In this document: positions 62,550 to 64,000 of the stretch, piece after piece
How the letters are laid out: each line of letters starts with the position of its first letter
How positions within the stretch are numbered: position 1 is the stretch's first letter
Assembly: GCA_018263005.1 (NCBI GenBank)
Contig: JADFDH010000001.1
Location: 434,001 to 498,000 of the forward strand
Source: Methanobacterium sp.
GTDB taxonomy: Archaea > Methanobacteriota > Methanobacteria > Methanobacteriales > Methanobacteriaceae
Length of the DNA stretch: 64,000 bases
Direction of reading: 5' to 3'
The notes under the pieces: generated by a model
What the model saw: the letters and a program-made list of their open reading frames with translations, nothing else
Databases searched by the model: none
Told to the model about the DNA's origin: nothing
Translations under genes and position numbers: made by a program

Positions 62550-64000
62550 ATGTATAAGATGAATTTAAAAATATTTTTTTTAATAATGAGTCTTGTTTTT
62601 GCTTTTTTTATGTTTACTGGGGTGGTATCAGCTGCTAACTGGACTGTAAATCCCGGAGATAGTATTCAAGCGGCTGTTAATAATGCCGCTGTTAACGATA
62701 CGATTGTTGTTAATGATAATGGTTCATCTTATACATATACCGAAAATCTGAATGTTAACAAAACAATCACTTTACAAGCTAATAGTAGTAATGTAAACAT
62801 ACAAGGACAAAATCTTTCAATACCTACTCTTTCAATTAATTCACTGGGAAATGGGACTACAATTCAAGGATTTACATTTATAAACAGTACAAATGCTGGA
62901 ATCCTTATAGATGGAGCAACTGATTGTACGATCACTGGAAATAATTTCATTAACAATACCAATGGAATTATTCTTCTCAATTCAAGTAGTAACACCATCA
63001 GTGGGAATAATATACAAAACAACACCAATATGGGAATAAGCATTTTTAATTCTTCTAACAGTAATATAATTGACTCCAACACCATCTCTAATAATGGAAT
63101 AATAGGTGTTTTTATTCAGAATTCCAATACCAACACTATCAGTAATAATACTATACAAAATAATGGTTGGGTTGGAATCTGTCTGGATAATTCCAGCTCT
63201 AACACGATAAACAGTGGAAATAATATATCTGGAAACGTGGAAGGCGTATATATAGTTAGCAACGCTAATGGAAACACCATAACAGGCAATAATATTCATA
63301 ATAACAGTGATGCTGGTATAAGTATTTTAAACGGTTCCAATGGAAACATCATCACTGTCAACAATGCCATATCCACTAATACTGTAATCGGAGTACTCAT
63401 AAGAGATTCTAACACAAACACTATCACAGGGAACACTATCCAGAATAATGGCTGGGCAGGTTTAGCTTTGGATAATGCTGATGGTAACACTATAAACGGA
63501 ACTAACATAATATCTGGGAACGATGAAGGAATATCCATAGCTAATAACTCTGATGGTAACAATGTAAATGGGAATAACATAACAGGAAACACCAATGTCG
63601 GGGTAAGTGTTATTACCAATTCAACAGGGAATTTTATCACCAATAACATAGCAATATCTGGTAATGAGAATATAGGTGTCTATTTCAGAGATTCCAATAA
63701 TAATACTGTTTCTGGTAACAAGGTGCAGTTTAACAGTTGGGCGGGAATCTGCCTAGATCATGCTATGGGAAACATGATAAACAGTAATAATGAATTAAGT
63801 GGAAATCAGGAGGGAATATTCCTGGCCAATAATTCCACAGGAAACACCATAGAAGGGAACAACATTCATAACAATAATGGTGCAGGAATAAACATACTAG
63901 CATCATCAAATAATAATTTGGTAACTAATTCTGTTATATCAAATAATGGTGTAATGGGGGTAATTATCCAAAACAGCAACTCTAATACCATTTTTTCTAA
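62550..64000 (+). CDS. Parallel beta-helix adhesin-like surface protein, 3' end cut by the window
   Basis: At least 483 residues with no stop before the window ends. A signal peptide (IFFLIMSLVFAFFMFTGVVS, then SAAN) precedes a NosD/PbH1-type right-handed beta-helix made of about 23-residue coils rich in Asn, Thr, Ser, Gly and Ile (for example GNNIQNNTNMGISIFNSSN). A larger repeat of exactly 285 bases (95 residues, about four coils) is marked by WVGICLD (63168), WAGLALD (63453) and WAGICLD (63738). Proteins of this kind are exported adhesins or surface glycoproteins of Methanobacteriales. Many NxS/NxT sequons are present. ATG at 62559 is an alternative start. Confidence 0.85.
   Translation, partial: MYKMNLKIFFLIMSLVFAFFMFTGVVSAANWTVNPGDSIQAAVNNAAVNDTIVVNDNGSSYTYTENLNVNKTITLQANSSNVNIQGQNLSIPTLSINSLGNGTTIQGFTFINSTNAGILIDGATDCTITGNNFINNTNGIILLNSSSNTISGNNIQNNTNMGISIFNSSNSNIIDSNTISNNGIIGVFIQNSNTNTISNNTIQNNGWVGICLDNSSSNTINSGNNISGNVEGVYIVSNANGNTITGNNIHNNSDAGISILNGSNGNIITVNNAISTNTVIGVLIRDSNTNTITGNTIQNNGWAGLALDNADGNTINGTNIISGNDEGISIANNSDGNNVNGNNITGNTNVGVSVITNSTGNFITNNIAISGNENIGVYFRDSNNNTVSGNKVQFNSWAGICLDHAMGNMINSNNELSGNQEGIFLANNSTGNTIEGNNIHNNNGAGINILASSNNNLVTNSVISNNGVMGVIIQNSNSNTIFS

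Overview
The window is a stretch of chromosome from a pseudomurein-walled methanogenic archaeon of the order Methanobacteriales, most likely a mesophilic Methanobacterium or close relative. The evidence is archaeal and methanogen-specific gene content: CofH for coenzyme F420, GHMP-type shikimate kinase, thermosome, Hel308 helicase, archaeal HMG-CoA synthase with its thiolase, ribosomal protein S17e, DUF2115 and DUF2098 proteins, and two secreted proteins carrying pseudomurein-binding repeats. Intergenic DNA is very AT-rich, and ribosome binding sites of the GGAGGTGAT type precede many genes. No rRNA, CRISPR array, integrase or transposase was found.

Layout. 1-3.6 kb (mostly minus): the 5' two-thirds of chorismate synthase, two GNAT acetyltransferases flanking a HisRS-like protein of unknown role, an NTF2-like protein and a frameshifted small membrane gene. 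3.6-7.9 kb (plus): a MagIII/EndoIII-like glycosylase, hemB, a CitG-family protein and pheS. 8.3-12.7 kb: nitroreductase, flavin reductase, a secreted amidotransferase-like protein with pseudomurein-binding repeats that appears to start at an ATT codon, and a thioredoxin/CcdA pair. 13.2-18.9 kb: zinc-ribbon proteins, a vapBC toxin-antitoxin module with two operator palindromes, small membrane proteins, tRNA-Glu(CTC) and a lipoprotein. 19.1-24.6 kb: an RNase H-like exonuclease, msrA, a hotdog thioesterase, 5-formyl-THF cyclo-ligase, and the first two mevalonate-pathway enzymes. 24.7-32.5 kb (minus): rhodanese, thermosome, a coiled-coil protein, a secreted M14/AstE-like peptidase with pseudomurein-binding repeats, and a five-PAS histidine kinase split by an in-frame amber codon.

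32.5-38.1 kb (minus) is a compact biosynthetic cluster: shikimate kinase, chorismate mutase, S17e, lysC, dapA, dapB and asd, joining the shikimate and aspartate/lysine routes. Several genes overlap by a few bases, which suggests one or two operons. 38.3-44.6 kb (plus): glutaredoxin-like protein, cbiD, a glycosyltransferase, moaC, hel308, DUF2115 and an NTF2-like protein. 44.6-48.4 kb (minus): HEAT-repeat and small membrane proteins, a flavodoxin-ferredoxin protein downstream of a TetR regulator with a perfect 21-bp palindromic operator, then DUF2098 and PRC-barrel proteins. 48.6-54.4 kb (plus): site-2 protease with CBS domains, Elp3, deoC, a cyclophilin-like protein and a lipid-linked saccharide flippase. 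54.5-64 kb: a methyltransferase-like protein, a MoxR/CoxE-type ATPase-VWA pair, an anti-sigma-type ATPase fused to a GNAT domain and divergent from a CoA-transferase, cofH, and the start of a large parallel beta-helix surface protein that runs off the window.

The items most worth a second look are the GNAT/HisRS-like/GNAT cluster, the HATPase-GNAT fusion facing a CoA-transferase, the ATT start codon, the amber-split kinase, the pair of wall-binding enzymes, and several uncharacterised short repeat arrays upstream of genes.
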